From: Ptiloglossa arizonensis
Taxonomy: Eukaryota > Arthropoda > Insecta > Hymenoptera > Colletidae
Length of the DNA: 64,000 bases
NCBI RefSeq assembly: GCF_051014685.1
Contig: NW_027478759.1
Location: forward strand, 519,582 to 583,581
Reading direction: 5' to 3'
The notes under the pieces are model-generated. The model saw nothing but the letters and a program-made list of their open reading frames with translations. It did not search any database and had not been told where the DNA came from. The position numbers and the translations under genes were made by a program. Of this stretch, positions 1 through 13,901 are shown one piece after another; within the stretch, counting starts at the first letter, position 1, and each line of letters begins with the position of its first letter.

Positions 1-2735
1 TAACGTATAACGCATAACGTACAACGTATAACGTATAGCGTATAACGTATAACGTATAACGTATAACGTATAACGTTTAACGTATAACGTATAACTTATA
101 ACGTAAAACGTATTACATTTTACGTATAACGAGTAACGTATAACGTATAACGTATAACGTATAACGTATAACGTATAACGTGTAACGTATAACGTATAAC
201 GTATAACGTATAACGTATAACGTATAACGTATAACGTACAACGTATAACGTACAACGTATAACGTACAACGTATAACGTACAACGTATAACGTACAACGT
301 ATAACGTATAACGTAAAACGTATAACGTATAACGTATAACGTATAACGTATAACGTATAACGTATAACGTATAACGTATAACGTATAACGTATAACGTAT
401 AACGTATAACGTATAACGTATAACGTATAACGTATAACGTATAACGTATAACGTATGACGTATAACGTATAACGTTTAACGTATAACGTATAACGTATAA
501 CGTATATCGTATAATGTATAACGCATAACCTATACCGTATAACGTATAACGTATAACGTATAACGTATAACGAATAACGTATAACGTATAACGTATAACT
601 TATAACGTAAAACGTATTACATATTACGTATAACGAGTAACGTATAACGAATAACGTATAACGTATAACGTATAACGTATAACGTATAACGTATAACGTA
701 TAACGTATAACGAATAACGTATAACGTATAACGTATAACGTATAACGTATAATGTATAACGTATAACGTATAACGTATAACGTATGACGTATAACGTATA
801 ACGTATAACGTATAACGTATAACGTATAACGTATAACGTATAACGTATAACGAATAACGTATAACGTATAACGTATAACGTATAACGTATAACGTACAAC
901 GTATAACGTATAACGTATAACGTATAACGCATAACGTATAACGCATAACGTACAACGTATAACGTATAGCGTATAACGTATAACGTATAACGTATAACGT
1001 ATAACGTATAACGTATAACGTATAACGTATAACGTATAACGTATAACGTGTAACGTATAACGTATAACGTATAACGTATTACGTATTACGTATAACCTAT
1101 AACGTCTAACGTATAACGTATAACGTATAACGTATAACGTATAACGTATAACGTATAACGTATAACGTATAAGGTATAACGTATAACGTATAACGTATAA
1201 CGTATAACGTATAACGTATAACGTATAACGTATAACGTACAACGTATAACGTATAACGTACAACGTATCACGTATAACGTATATCCTATAACGCATAACG
1301 TATATCCTATATCGCATAACGTATAGCGTATAACGCATAACGTATACCGTATAACGTATAACGTATAACGTATAACGTATAACGTATAACGTATAACGTA
1401 TAACGTATAACGTATAACGTACAACGTATAACGTATAACGTACAACGTATCACGTATAACGTATATCCTATAACGCATAACGTATATCCTATATCGCATA
1501 ACGTATAGCGTATAACGCATAACGTATACCGTATAACGTATAACGTCAAACGTATAACGTATAACGTATAACGTATAACGTATAACGTATAACGCATAAC
1601 GTGTAACGTATACCGTATAACGTATAACGTCAAACGTATAACGTATAACGTATAACGTATAACGTTTAACGTATAACGTATAACGTATAACGTATAACGT
1701 ATAACGTATAACGTACAACGTATTACGTATAACGTATAACGAATAACGTATAACGTATAACGCATAACGTATAACGTATAACGTGTAACGTATAACGTAT
1801 AGCGTATAACGTATAACGTATTACATATTACATATAACGTATAACGTACAACGTATAACGTATAACGTATAACGTATAACGTATCACGTATAACGTTTAA
1901 CGTATGACGTATCACGTATAAGGTATGACCTATAACGCATTACGTATAGCGTATAACGCATAATGTATAACGTATAACGTATAACGTATAACGTATAACT
2001 TATAACGTATAACGTCGAACGTATAACGTACAACGTATAACGTATAACGTATAACGTATAACGTATAACGTATAACGTATAACGTATAACGTATAACGTA
2101 TAACGTATAACGTATAACGTGTAACGTATAACGTATAACGTATAACGTATTACGTATTACGTATAACGTATAACGTATAACGTACAACGTATCACGTATA
2201 ACGTATATCCTATAACGCATAACGTATAGCGTATAACGCATAACGTATACCGTATAACGTATAACGTATAACGTATAACGTATAACGTATAACGTATAAC
2301 GTATAACGTATAACCTATAACGCATAACGTATAACGTATACCGTATAACGTATAACGTCAAACGTATAACGTATAACGTATAACGTATAACGTATAACGT
2401 ATAACGTATAACGTATAAGGTATAACGTATAACGTATAACGTATAACGTATAACGTATAACGTATAACGTATAACGTATAACGTACAACGTATAACGTAT
2501 AACGTACAACGTATCACGTATAACGTATATCCTATAACGCATAACGTATATCCTATAACGCATAACGTATAGCGTATAACGCATAACGTATACCGTATAA
2601 CGTATAACGTCAAACTTATAAAGTATAACGTATAACGTATAACGTATAACGCATAACGTATAACGTATACCGTATAACGTATAACGTATAACGTATAACG
2701 TATAACGTATAACGTATAACGTGTAACGTATAACG

Positions 2736-2743
2736 TAATAACG
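2736..2743 (+). other. 8-bp unit TAATAACG: phase break 1
   Basis: One unit here has an extra base. Upstream, the C of the unit CpG sits at position 4 modulo 7 (for example 4 and 2,734). Downstream it sits at 5 modulo 7 (2,742, 10,617, 23,763). It is the only net phase change found in the first 25 kb. Confidence 0.9.
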
Positions 2744-5690
2744 TATAACGTATAACGTATAACTTATAACGTATAACGTATAACGTATAACGTGTAACGT
2801 ATAACGTATAACGTATAACGTATTACGTATTACGTATAACGTATAACGTATAACGTACAACGTATAACGTATAACGTATAACGTATAACGTATAACGCAT
2901 AACGTATAACGTATACCGTATAACGTATAACGTCAAACGTATAACGTATAACGTATAACGTATAACGTATAACGCATAACGTATAACGTATACCGTATAA
3001 CGTATAACGTCAAACGTATAACGTATAACGTATAACGTATAACGTATAACGTATAACGTATAATGTATAACATATAACGTATACCGTATAACGTATAACG
3101 TATAACGTATAACGTATAACGTATAACGTATAACGTATAACGTATAACGTATAACGTATAACGTATAACGTATAACGTATAACGTATAACGTATAACCTA
3201 TAACGCATAACGTATAACGTATACCGTATAACGTATAACGTCAAACGTATAACGTATAACGTATAACGTATAACGTATAACGTATAACGTATAATGTATA
3301 ACGCATAACGTATACCGTATAACGTATAACGTATAACGTATAACGTATAACGTACAACGTATAACGTAAAACGTATAACGTATAACGTATAACTTATAAC
3401 GTAAAACGTATTACATATTACGTATAACGAGTAACGTATAACATATAACGTATAACGTATAACGTATAACGTACAACGAATAACGTATAAAGTATAACGT
3501 ATAACGTATAACGTATAACGTATAGCGTATAACGCATAACGTATACCGTATAACGTATAACGTCAAACGTATAACGTATAACGTATAACGTATAACGTAT
3601 AACGCATAACGTATAACGTATACCGTATAACGTATAACGTCAAACGTATAACGTATAACGTATAACGTATAACGTATAACGTATAACGTATAACGTATAA
3701 TGTATAACGCATAACGTATACCGTATAACGTATAACGTATAACGTATAACGTATAACGTATAACGTATAACGTATAACGTATAACGTATAACGTATAACG
3801 TACAACGTATAACGTACAACGTATAACGTATAACGTATAACGTATAACGTATAACGTGTAACGTATAACGTATAACGTATAACGTATTACGTATAACGTA
3901 TAGCGTATAACGTATAACGTATAACGTATAACGTACAACGTATAACGTATAACGTACAACGTATCACGTATAACGTATATCCTATAACGCATGACGTATG
4001 TCCTATAACGCATAACGTATATCGTATAACGCATAACGTATACCGTATAACGTATAACGTCAAACGTATAACGTATAACGTATAACGTATAACGTATAAC
4101 GCATAACGTATAACGTATACCGTATAACGTATAACGTCAAACGTATAACGTATAACGTATAACGTGTAACGTATACCGTATAACGTATAACGTATAACGT
4201 ATAACGTACAACGTATCACGTATAACGTATATCCTATAACGCATAACGTATAGCGTATAACGCATAACGTATACCGTATAACGTATAACGTCAAACGTAT
4301 AACGTATAACGTATAACGTATAACGTATAACGCATAACGTATAACGTATACCGTATAACGTATAACGTCAAACGTATAACGTATAACGTATAACGTATAA
4401 CGTATAACGTATAACGTATAACGTATAACCTATAACGTATAACGTATAACGTATAACGTATAACGTATAACGTATAACGTATAACGTATAACGTATAACG
4501 TATAACGTATAATGTATAACGTATAACGTACAACGTATAACGTATAACGTATAACGTATAACGTGTAACGTATAACGTATAACGTATAACGTATTACGTA
4601 TTATGTATAACCTATAACGTCTAACATATAACGTATAACGTATAACGTATAACGTATAACGTATAACGTATAACGTATAACGTATAAGGTATAACGTATA
4701 ACGTATAACGTATAACGTACAACGTATCACGTATAACGTATAACGTATAATGTATAACGCATAACGTATACCGTATAACGTATAACGTATAACGTATAAC
4801 GTATAACGTATAACGTATAACGTATAACGTATAACGTATAACGTATAACGTATAACGTATAACGTACAACGTATAACGTACAACGTATAACGTATAACGT
4901 ATAACGTATAACGTATAACGTGTAACGTATAACGTATAACGCATAACGTATAACGTATACCGTATAACGTATAACGTCAAACGTATAACGTATAACGTAT
5001 AACGTGTAACGTATACCGTATAACGTATAACGTATAACGTATAACGTACAACGTATCACGTATAACGTATATCCTATAACGCATAACGTATAGCGTATAA
5101 CGCATAACGTATACCGTATAACGTATAACGTCAAACGTATAACGTGTAACGTATAACGTATAACGTATAACGCATAACGTATAACGTATACCGTATAACT
5201 TATAACGTAAAACGTATTACATATTACGTATAACGAGTAACGTATAACATATAACGTATAACGTATAACGTATAACGTACAACGAATAACGTATAACGTA
5301 TAACGTATAACGTATAACGTATAGCGTATAACGCATAACGTATACCGTATAACGTATAACGTCAAACGTATAACGTATAACGTATAACGTATAACGTATA
5401 ACGTATAACGCATAACGTATAACGTATACCGTATAACGTATAACGTCAAACGTATAACGTATAACGTATAACGTATAACGTATAACGTATAACGTATAAT
5501 GTATAACGCATAACGTATACCGTATAACGTATAACGTATAACGTATAACGTATAACGTATAACGTATAACGTATAACGTATAACGTATAACGTATAACGT
5601 ATAACGTATAACGTACAACGTATAACGTACAACGTATAACGTATAACGTATAACGTATAACGTGTAACGTATAACGTATAACGTATAACG

Positions 5691-6873
5691 TATTACGTAT
5701 AACGTATAGCGTATAACGTATAACGTATAACGTATAACGTACAACGTATAACGTATAACGTACAACGTATCACGTATAACGTATATCCTATAACGCATGA
5801 CGTATATCCTATAACGCATAACGTATATCGTATAACGCATAACGTATACCGTATAACGTATAACGTCAAACGTATAACGTATAACGTATAACGTATAACG
5901 TATAACGCATAACGTATAACGTATACCGTATAACGTATAACGTATAACGTATAACGTATAACGTATAACGTATAACGTATAACGTATAACGTATAACGTA
6001 TAACGTATAACGTATAACGTATAACGTATAACGTATAACGTATAACGTATAACGTATAACGTATAACGTATAACGTACAACGTATAACGTACAACGTATA
6101 ACGTATAACGTATAACGTATAACGTTTAACGTATAACGTATAACGTATAACGTATTACGTATAACGTATAACGTATAACGTATAACGTATAACGTATAAC
6201 GTACAACGTATAACGTAAAACGTATAACGTACAACGTATAACGTACAACGTATAACGAACAACGTATAACGTATAACGTATAACGCATAACGTATAACGC
6301 ATAACGTATAACGTATAACGTATAACGCGTAACGAATAACGTATAACGTATAACGTATAACGTATAACGTATAACGTATAACGTATAACGTATAACGTAT
6401 AACGTATAACGTATAACGTATAACGTATAACGTATAACGTATAACGTATAACGTATAACGTATAACGTATAACGTATAACGCATAACGTATAACGAATAA
6501 CGTATAACGTACAACGTATAACGTATAACGTATAACGTATAACGTATAACGTATAACGTATAACGTAAAACGTATAACGTATAACGTATAACGTATAACG
6601 TATAACGTATAACGTATAACGTATAACGTATAACGTATAACGTATAACGTATAACGTATAACGTATAACGTATAACGTATAACGTATAACGTATAACGTA
6701 CAACGTATCACGTATAACGTATATCCTATAACGCATAACGTATATCCTATAACGCATAACGTATAGCGTATAACGCATAACGTATACCGTATAACGTATA
6801 ACGTATAACGCATAACGTATAACGTATACCGTATAACGTATAACGTCAAACGTATAACGTATAACGTATAACG
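5691..6873. repeat. 1.2-kb tandem duplication, copy 1
   Basis: The copy opens with TATTACG, then TATAACG and TATAGCG, and carries the marker series CATGACG (near 5,796), AACAACG (6,258) and CGCGTAACG (near 6,326). The same ordered series follows immediately at 6,874. Offsets between matching markers run from 1,183 to 1,218 bp in steps of 7, so the copies differ by a few whole units gained or lost. Confidence 0.8.
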
Positions 6874-8090
6874 TATTACGTATAACGTATAGCGTATAAC
6901 GTATAACGTATAACGTATAACGTACAACGTATAACGTATAACGTACAACGTATCACGTATAACGTATATCCTATAACGCATGACGTATATCCTATAACGC
7001 ATAACGTATATCGTATAACGCATAACGTATACCGTATAACGTATAACGTCAAACGTATAACGTATAACGTATAACGTATAACGTATAACGCATAACGTAT
7101 AACGTATACCGTATAACGTATAACGTATAACGTATAACGTATAACGTATAACGTATAACGTATAACGTATAACGTATAACGTATAACGTATAACGTATAA
7201 CGTATAACGTATAACGTATAACGTATAACGTATAACGTATAACGTATAACGTATAACGTATAACGTATAACGTACAACGTATAACGTACAACGTATAACG
7301 TATAACGTATAACGTATAACGTGTAACGTATAACGTATAACGTATAACGTATTACGTATAACGTATAACGTATAACGTATAACGTATAACGTATAACGTA
7401 CAACGTATAACGTAAAACGTATAACGTACAACGTATAACGTACAACGTATAACGAACAACGTATAACGTATAACGTATAACGTATAACGCATAACGTATA
7501 ACGCATAACGTATAACGTATAACGTATAACGCGTAACGAATAACGTATAACGTATAACGTATAACGTATAACGTATAACGTATAACGTATAACGTATAAC
7601 GTATAACGTATAACGTATAACGTATAACGTATAACGTATAACGTATAACGTATAACGTATAACGTATAACGCATAACGTATAACGAATAACGTATAACGT
7701 ACAACGTATAACGTATAACGTATAACGTATAACGTATAACGTATAACGTATAACGTAAAACGTATAACGTATAACGTATAACGTATAACGTATAACGTAT
7801 AACGTATAACGTATAACGTATAACGTATAACGTATAACGTATAACGTATAACGTATAACGTATAACGTATAACGTATAACGTATAACGTATAACGTATAA
7901 CGTATAACGTATAACGTACAACGTATCACGTATAACGTATATCCTATAACGCATAACGTATATCCTATAACGCATAACGTATAGCGTATAACGCATAACG
8001 TATACCGTATAACGTATAACGTCAAACGTATAACGTATAACGTATAACGTATAACGTATAACGCATAACGTATAACGTATACCGTATAAC
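6874..8090. repeat. 1.2-kb tandem duplication, copy 2
   Basis: Direct adjacent copy of 5,691-6,873. Matching landmarks are TATTACG at 6,874, CATGACG near 6,979, AACAACG near 7,455, CGCGTAACG near 7,530 and the TATATCC pair from about 7,937. The right edge is approximate because it fades into shared territory I blocks. Confidence 0.75.
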
Positions 8091-8603
8091 GTATAACGTC
8101 AAACGTATAACGTATAACGTATAACGTATAACGTATAACGTATAACGTATAATGTATAACGCATAACGTATACCGTATAACGTATAACGTATAACGTATA
8201 ACGTATAACGTATAACGTATAACGTATAACGTATAACGTATAACGTATAACGTATAACGTATAACTTATAACGTAAAACGTATTACATATTACGTATAAC
8301 GAGTAACGTATAACATATAACGTATAACGTATAACGTATAACGTATAACGTACAACGAATAACGTATAACGTATAACGTATAACGTATAACGTATAACGT
8401 ATAATGTATAACGTAGAACGTATAACGTATAACGTAAAACGTATAACGTATAACGTATAACGTATAACGTATAACGTATAACGTATAACGTATAACGTAT
8501 AACGTATAACGTATAACGTACAACGTATAACGTACAACGTATAACGTATAACGTATAACGTATAACGTATAACGTGTAACGTATAACGTATAACGTATAA
8601 CGT

Positions 8604-9093
8604 ATTACGTATAACGTATAGCGTATAACGTATAACGTATAACGTATAACGTACAACGTATAACGTATAACGTACAACGTATCACGTATAACGCATATCC
8701 TATAACGCATAACGTATATCCTATAACGCATAACGTATATCGTATAACGCATAACGTATACCGTATAACGTATAACGTCAAACGTATAACGTATAACGTA
8801 TAACGTATAACGTATAACGTATACCGTATAACGTATAACGTATAACGTATAACGTATAACGTATATCGTATAACGTATAACGTATAACGTATAACGTATA
8901 ACGTATAACGTATAACGTATAACGTACAACGTATAACGTACAACGTATAACGAACAACGTATAACGTATAACGTATAACGCATAACGTATAACGCATAAC
9001 GTATAACGTATAACGTATAACGCGTAACGAATAACGAATAACGTATAACGTATAACGTATAACGTATAACGTATAACGTATAACGTATAACGT
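8604..9093. repeat. 490-bp tandem duplication, copy 1
   Basis: It opens with TATTACG, TATAACG, TATAGCG like the 1.2-kb units, then has CATATCC at 8,694, an AACAACG unit and CGCGTAACG at 9,021, followed by two AATAACG units. The same series restarts at 9,094. Confidence 0.8.
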
Positions 9094-9650
9094 ATTACGT
9101 ATAACGTATAGCGTATAACGTATAACGTATAACGTATAACGTACAACGTATAACGTATAACGTACAACGTATCACGTATAACGCATATCCTATAACGCAT
9201 AACGTATATCCTATAACGCATAACGTATATCGTATAACGCATAACGTATACCGTATAACGTATAACGTCAATCGTATAACGTATAACGTATAACGTATAA
9301 CGTATAACGCATAACGTATAACGTATACCGTATAACGTATAACGTCAAACGTATAACGTATAACGTATAACGTATAACGTATACCGTATAACGTATAACG
9401 TATAACGTATAACGTATAACGTATATCGTATAACGTATAACGTATAACGTATAACGTATAACGTATAACGTATAACGTACAACGTATAACGTACAACGTA
9501 TAACGAACAACGTATAACGTATAACGTATAACGCATAACGTATAACGCATAACGTATAACGTATAACGTATAACGCGTAACGAATAACGAATAACGTATA
9601 ACGTATAACGTATAACGTATAACGTATAACGTAGAACATATAACGTATAA
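9094..9650. repeat. 490-bp tandem duplication, copy 2, with 63-bp unit gain
   Basis: CATATCC at 9,184 is 490 bp from its partner, but CGCGTAACG at 9,574 is 553 bp from its partner. The copy has therefore gained nine whole units, around a second CATAACG/TATACCG/TCAAACG group near 9,306-9,355. A TCAATCG unit near 9,268 replaces TCAAACG. Confidence 0.75.
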
Positions 9651-10611
9651 CGTATAACGTATAACGTATAACGTATAACGTATAACGTACAACGCATTAC
9701 GTATAACGAATAACGTATAACGTATAACGTATAACGTATAACGTATAACGTATAACGTATAACGTATAACGTATAACGTATAACGTATAACGTAAAACGT
9801 ATAACGTATAACGTATAACGTATAACGTATAACGTATAACGTATAACGTATAACGTATAACGTATAACGTATAACGTATAACGACAAACGTATAACGTAT
9901 AACGTATAACGTATAACGTATAACGTATAACGTATAACGTATAACGTATAACGTATAACTTATAACGTGTAACGTATAACCTATTACGTGTAACGTATAA
10001 CGTATAACGTATAACGTATTACGTATTACGTATAAACTATAACGTTTAACGTATAACGTATAACGTATAACGTATAACGTATAACGTATAACGTATAACG
10101 TATAACGTATAACGTATAACGTATAACGTATAACGTATAACGTATAACGTATAACGTATAACGTATAACGACAAACGTATAACGTATAACGTATAACGTA
10201 TAACGTATAACGTATAACGTATAACGTATAACGTATAACGTATAACTTGTAACGTGTAACGTATAACCTATAACGTGTAACGTATAACGTATAACGTATA
10301 ACGTATTACGTATTACGTATAAACTATAACGTTTAACGTATAACGTATAACGTATAACGTATAACGTATAACGTATAACGTATATCGTATAACGTATAAC
10401 GTATAACGTATAACGTATAACGTATAACGTATAACGTATAACGTATAACGTATAACGTATAACGTATAACGTATAACGTATAACGTATAACGTATAACGT
10501 ATAACGTATAACGTATAACGTATAACGTATAACGTATAACGTATAACGTATAACGTATAACGTATAACGTATAACGTATAACGTATAACGTATAACGTAT
10601 AACGTATAACG
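9200..10611. repeat. Segment A, copy 1 (related to 17,185-18,600)
   Basis: This segment carries the ordered markers TATACCG, AACAACG, CGCGTAACG with two AATAACG (9,574), a GACAAACG group, and two TATTACG units followed by TATAAACTATAACG. The same series begins again near 17,185, at an offset of 7,966 bp at the CGCGTAACG marker and 8,176 bp at the TATAAACT marker. Inside it, the TATAAACT group occurs twice, near 10,032 and 10,319, exactly 287 bp (41 units) apart, which marks a smaller local duplication. Confidence 0.7.
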
Positions 10612-13600
10612 TATAACGTATAACGTATAACGTATAACGTATAACGTATAACGTATAACGTATAACGTATAACGTACAACGTATAACGTGTAAGGTATAA
10701 CGTATAACGTATAACGTATAACGTATAACGTATAACGTATAACGTCTAACGTTTAACGTATAACGTACAACGTATAACGTATAACGTATAACGTATAACA
10801 TATAACGTATAACGTATAACGTATAACATATAACGTATAACGTATAACGTATAACGTATAACGTATAAAGTATATCGTATAACGTATAACGTATAACGTA
10901 TAACGTATAACGTATATCCTATAACACATAACGTATAGCGTATAACGCATAACGTATAACGTATAACGTATAACGTATAACGTATAACGTATAACGTATA
11001 ACGTATAACGTATAACGTATAACGAATAACGTAAAACGTAAAACGTATTACATATTACGTGTAACGAGTAACGTATAACGTATAACGTATAACGTATAAC
11101 GTATAACGAATAACGTATAACGTATAACGTACAACGTATAACGTATAACGTATAGCGTATAACGTATAACGTATTACATATTACATATAACGTATAACGT
11201 ACAACGTATAACGTATAACATATAACGTCTAACGTTTAACGTATAACGTACAACGTATAACGTATAACGTATAACGTATAACGTATCACGTATAACGTAT
11301 AACGTATGACGTAACACGTATAAGGTATGACCTATAACGCATTACGTATAGCGTATAACGCATAACATATAACGTATAACGTATAACGTATAACGTATAA
11401 CGTATAACGTATAACGTATAACGTATAACGTATAAAGTATAACGTATAACGTATAACGTGTAACGTATAACGTATATCCTATAACGCATAACGTATAGCG
11501 TATAACGCATAACGTATAACGTATAACGTATAATGTATAACCTCTAACGTTTAACGTATAACGTACAACGTATAACGTATAACGTATAACGTATAACGTA
11601 TCACGTATAACGTATAACGTATAACGTATGACGTATCACGTATAAGGTATGACCTATAACGCATTACGTATAGCGTATAACGCATAACATATAACGTATA
11701 ACGTATAACGTATAACGTATAACGTATAACGTATAAAGTATAACGTATAACGTATAACGTGTAACGTATAACGTATATCCTATAACGCATAACGTATAGC
11801 GTATAACGCATAACCTATAACGTATAACTTATAACGTATAACGTATAACGTCTAACGTTTAACGTATAACGTACAACGTATTACATATTACATATAACGT
11901 ATAACGTACAACGTATAACGTATAACATATAACGTCTAACGTTTAACGTATAACGTACAACGTATAACGTATAACGTATAACGTATGACGTATCACGTAT
12001 AAGGTATGACCTATAACGCATTACGTATAGCGTATAACGCATAACATATAACGTATAACGTATAACGTACAACGTATAACGTATAACGTATAGCGTATAA
12101 CGTATAACGTATTACATATTACATATAACGTATAACGTACAACGTATAACGTATAACATATAACGTCTAACGTTTAACGTATAACGTACAACGTATAACG
12201 TATAACGTATAACGTATAACGTATCACGTATAACGTATAACGTATGACGTATCACGTATAAGGTATGACCTATAACGCATTACGTATAGCGTATAACGCA
12301 TAACATATAACGTATAACGTATAACGTATAACGTATCACGTATAAAGTATAACGTATAACGTATAACGTGTAACGTATAACGTATATCCTATAACGCATA
12401 ACGTATAGCGTATAACGCATAACGTATAACGTATAACGTATAATGTATAACGTCTAACGTTTAACGTATAACGCACAACGTATAACGTATAACGTATAAC
12501 GTATAACGTATCACGTATAACGTATAACGTATAACGTATGACGTATCACGTATAAGGTATGACCTATAACGCATTACGTATAGCGTATAACGCATAACAT
12601 ATAACGTATAACGTATAACGTATAACGTATAACGTATAACGTATAACGTATAAAGTATAAAGTATAACGTATAACGTGTAACGTATAACGTATATCCTAT
12701 AACGCATAACGTATAGCGTATAACGCATAACGTATAACGTATAACGTATAACGTATAACGAATAACGTCTAACGTTTAACGTATAACGTACAACGTATTA
12801 CATATTACATATAACGTATAACGTACAACGTATAACGTATAACATATAACGTCTAACGTTTAACGTATAACGTACAACATATAACGTATAACGTATAACG
12901 TATAACGTATCACGTATAACGTATAACGTATAACGTATGACGTATCACGTATAAGGTATGACCTATAACGCATTACGTATAGCGTATAACGCATAACATA
13001 TAACGTATAACGTATAACGTATAACGTATAACGTATAAAGTATAACGTACAACGTATAACGTGTATCGTATAACGTATATCCTATAACGCATAACGTATA
13101 GCGTATAACGCATAACGTATAACGTATAACGTATAACGTATAACGTCTAACGTTTAACGTATAACGTACAACGTATAACGTATAACGTATGACGTATAAC
13201 ATATAACGTATAACATATAACGTATAACGTATAACGTATAAAGTATATCGTATATCGTATAACGTATAACGTATAACGTATAACGTATATCCTATAACAC
13301 ATAACGTATAGCGTATAACGCATAACGTATAACGTATAACGTATAACGTATAACGTATAACGTATAACGTATAACGTATAACGTATAACGTATAACGTAT
13401 AACGAATAACGTAAAACGTAAAACGTATTACATATTACGTGTAACGAGTAACGTATAACGTATAACGTATAACGTATAACGTATAACTTATAACGTAAAA
13501 CGCATTACATATTACGTATAACGAGTAACGTATAACGTATAACGTATAACGTATAACGTATAACGTATAACGTATAACGAATAACGTAAAACGTAAAACG

Positions 13601-13901
13601 TATTACATATTACGTGTAACGAGTAACGTATAACGTATAACGTATAACGTATAACGTATAACGTATAACGTATAACGTATAACGTATAACGTATAACGTA
13701 CAACGTAGAACGTACAACGTATAACGTATAACGTATAACGTATAACGTGTAACGTATAACGTATAACGTATAACGTATTACGTATGACGTATAGCGTATA
13801 ACGTATAACGTATAACGTATAACGTACAACGTATAACGTATAACGTACAACGTATCACGTATAACGTATATCCTATAACGCATAACGTATATCCTATAAC
13901 G
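10612..13901. repeat. 3,283-bp tandem duplication, copy 1 (segment B)
   Basis: Every marker checked here recurs exactly 3,283 bp (469 units) downstream. TATAAGG markers at 11,321, 11,643, 12,000, 12,259, 12,553 and 12,952 match 14,604, 14,926, 15,283, 15,542, 15,836 and 16,235. The differences I saw between copies are single bases: A at 11,526 versus G at 14,809, and A at 12,879 versus G at 16,162. The breakpoint falls in a shared TATAACG at 10,612-10,618 and 13,895-13,901. This is the cleanest and probably youngest large duplication in the window. Confidence 0.92.

Larger units (their letters stand above)
1..9200. repeat. Satellite territory I: TATATCC/TATACCG/TCAAACG block domain
   Basis: This stretch holds no gene. 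It is the most variant-rich long part of the array. Its recurring block runs, in order, through TACAACG, TATCACG, one or two TATATCC each followed by CATAACG a unit or so later, TATAGCG or TATATCG, CATAACG, TATACCG and finally TCAAACG. Copies lie near 1,268-1,350, 1,451-1,553, 2,198-2,260, 2,515-2,612, 3,960-4,066, 4,210-4,293, 5,050-5,134, 5,770-5,873, 6,708-6,850, 6,955-7,053, 7,920-8,026 and 8,680-8,782. Spacing between blocks is irregular, so this reads as an older, partly scrambled higher-order repeat. Isolated block copies recur later near 17,140, 25,985, 27,203, 31,788, 33,810, 50,930, 51,393, 57,640, 58,106 and 61,198. Confidence 0.85.
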
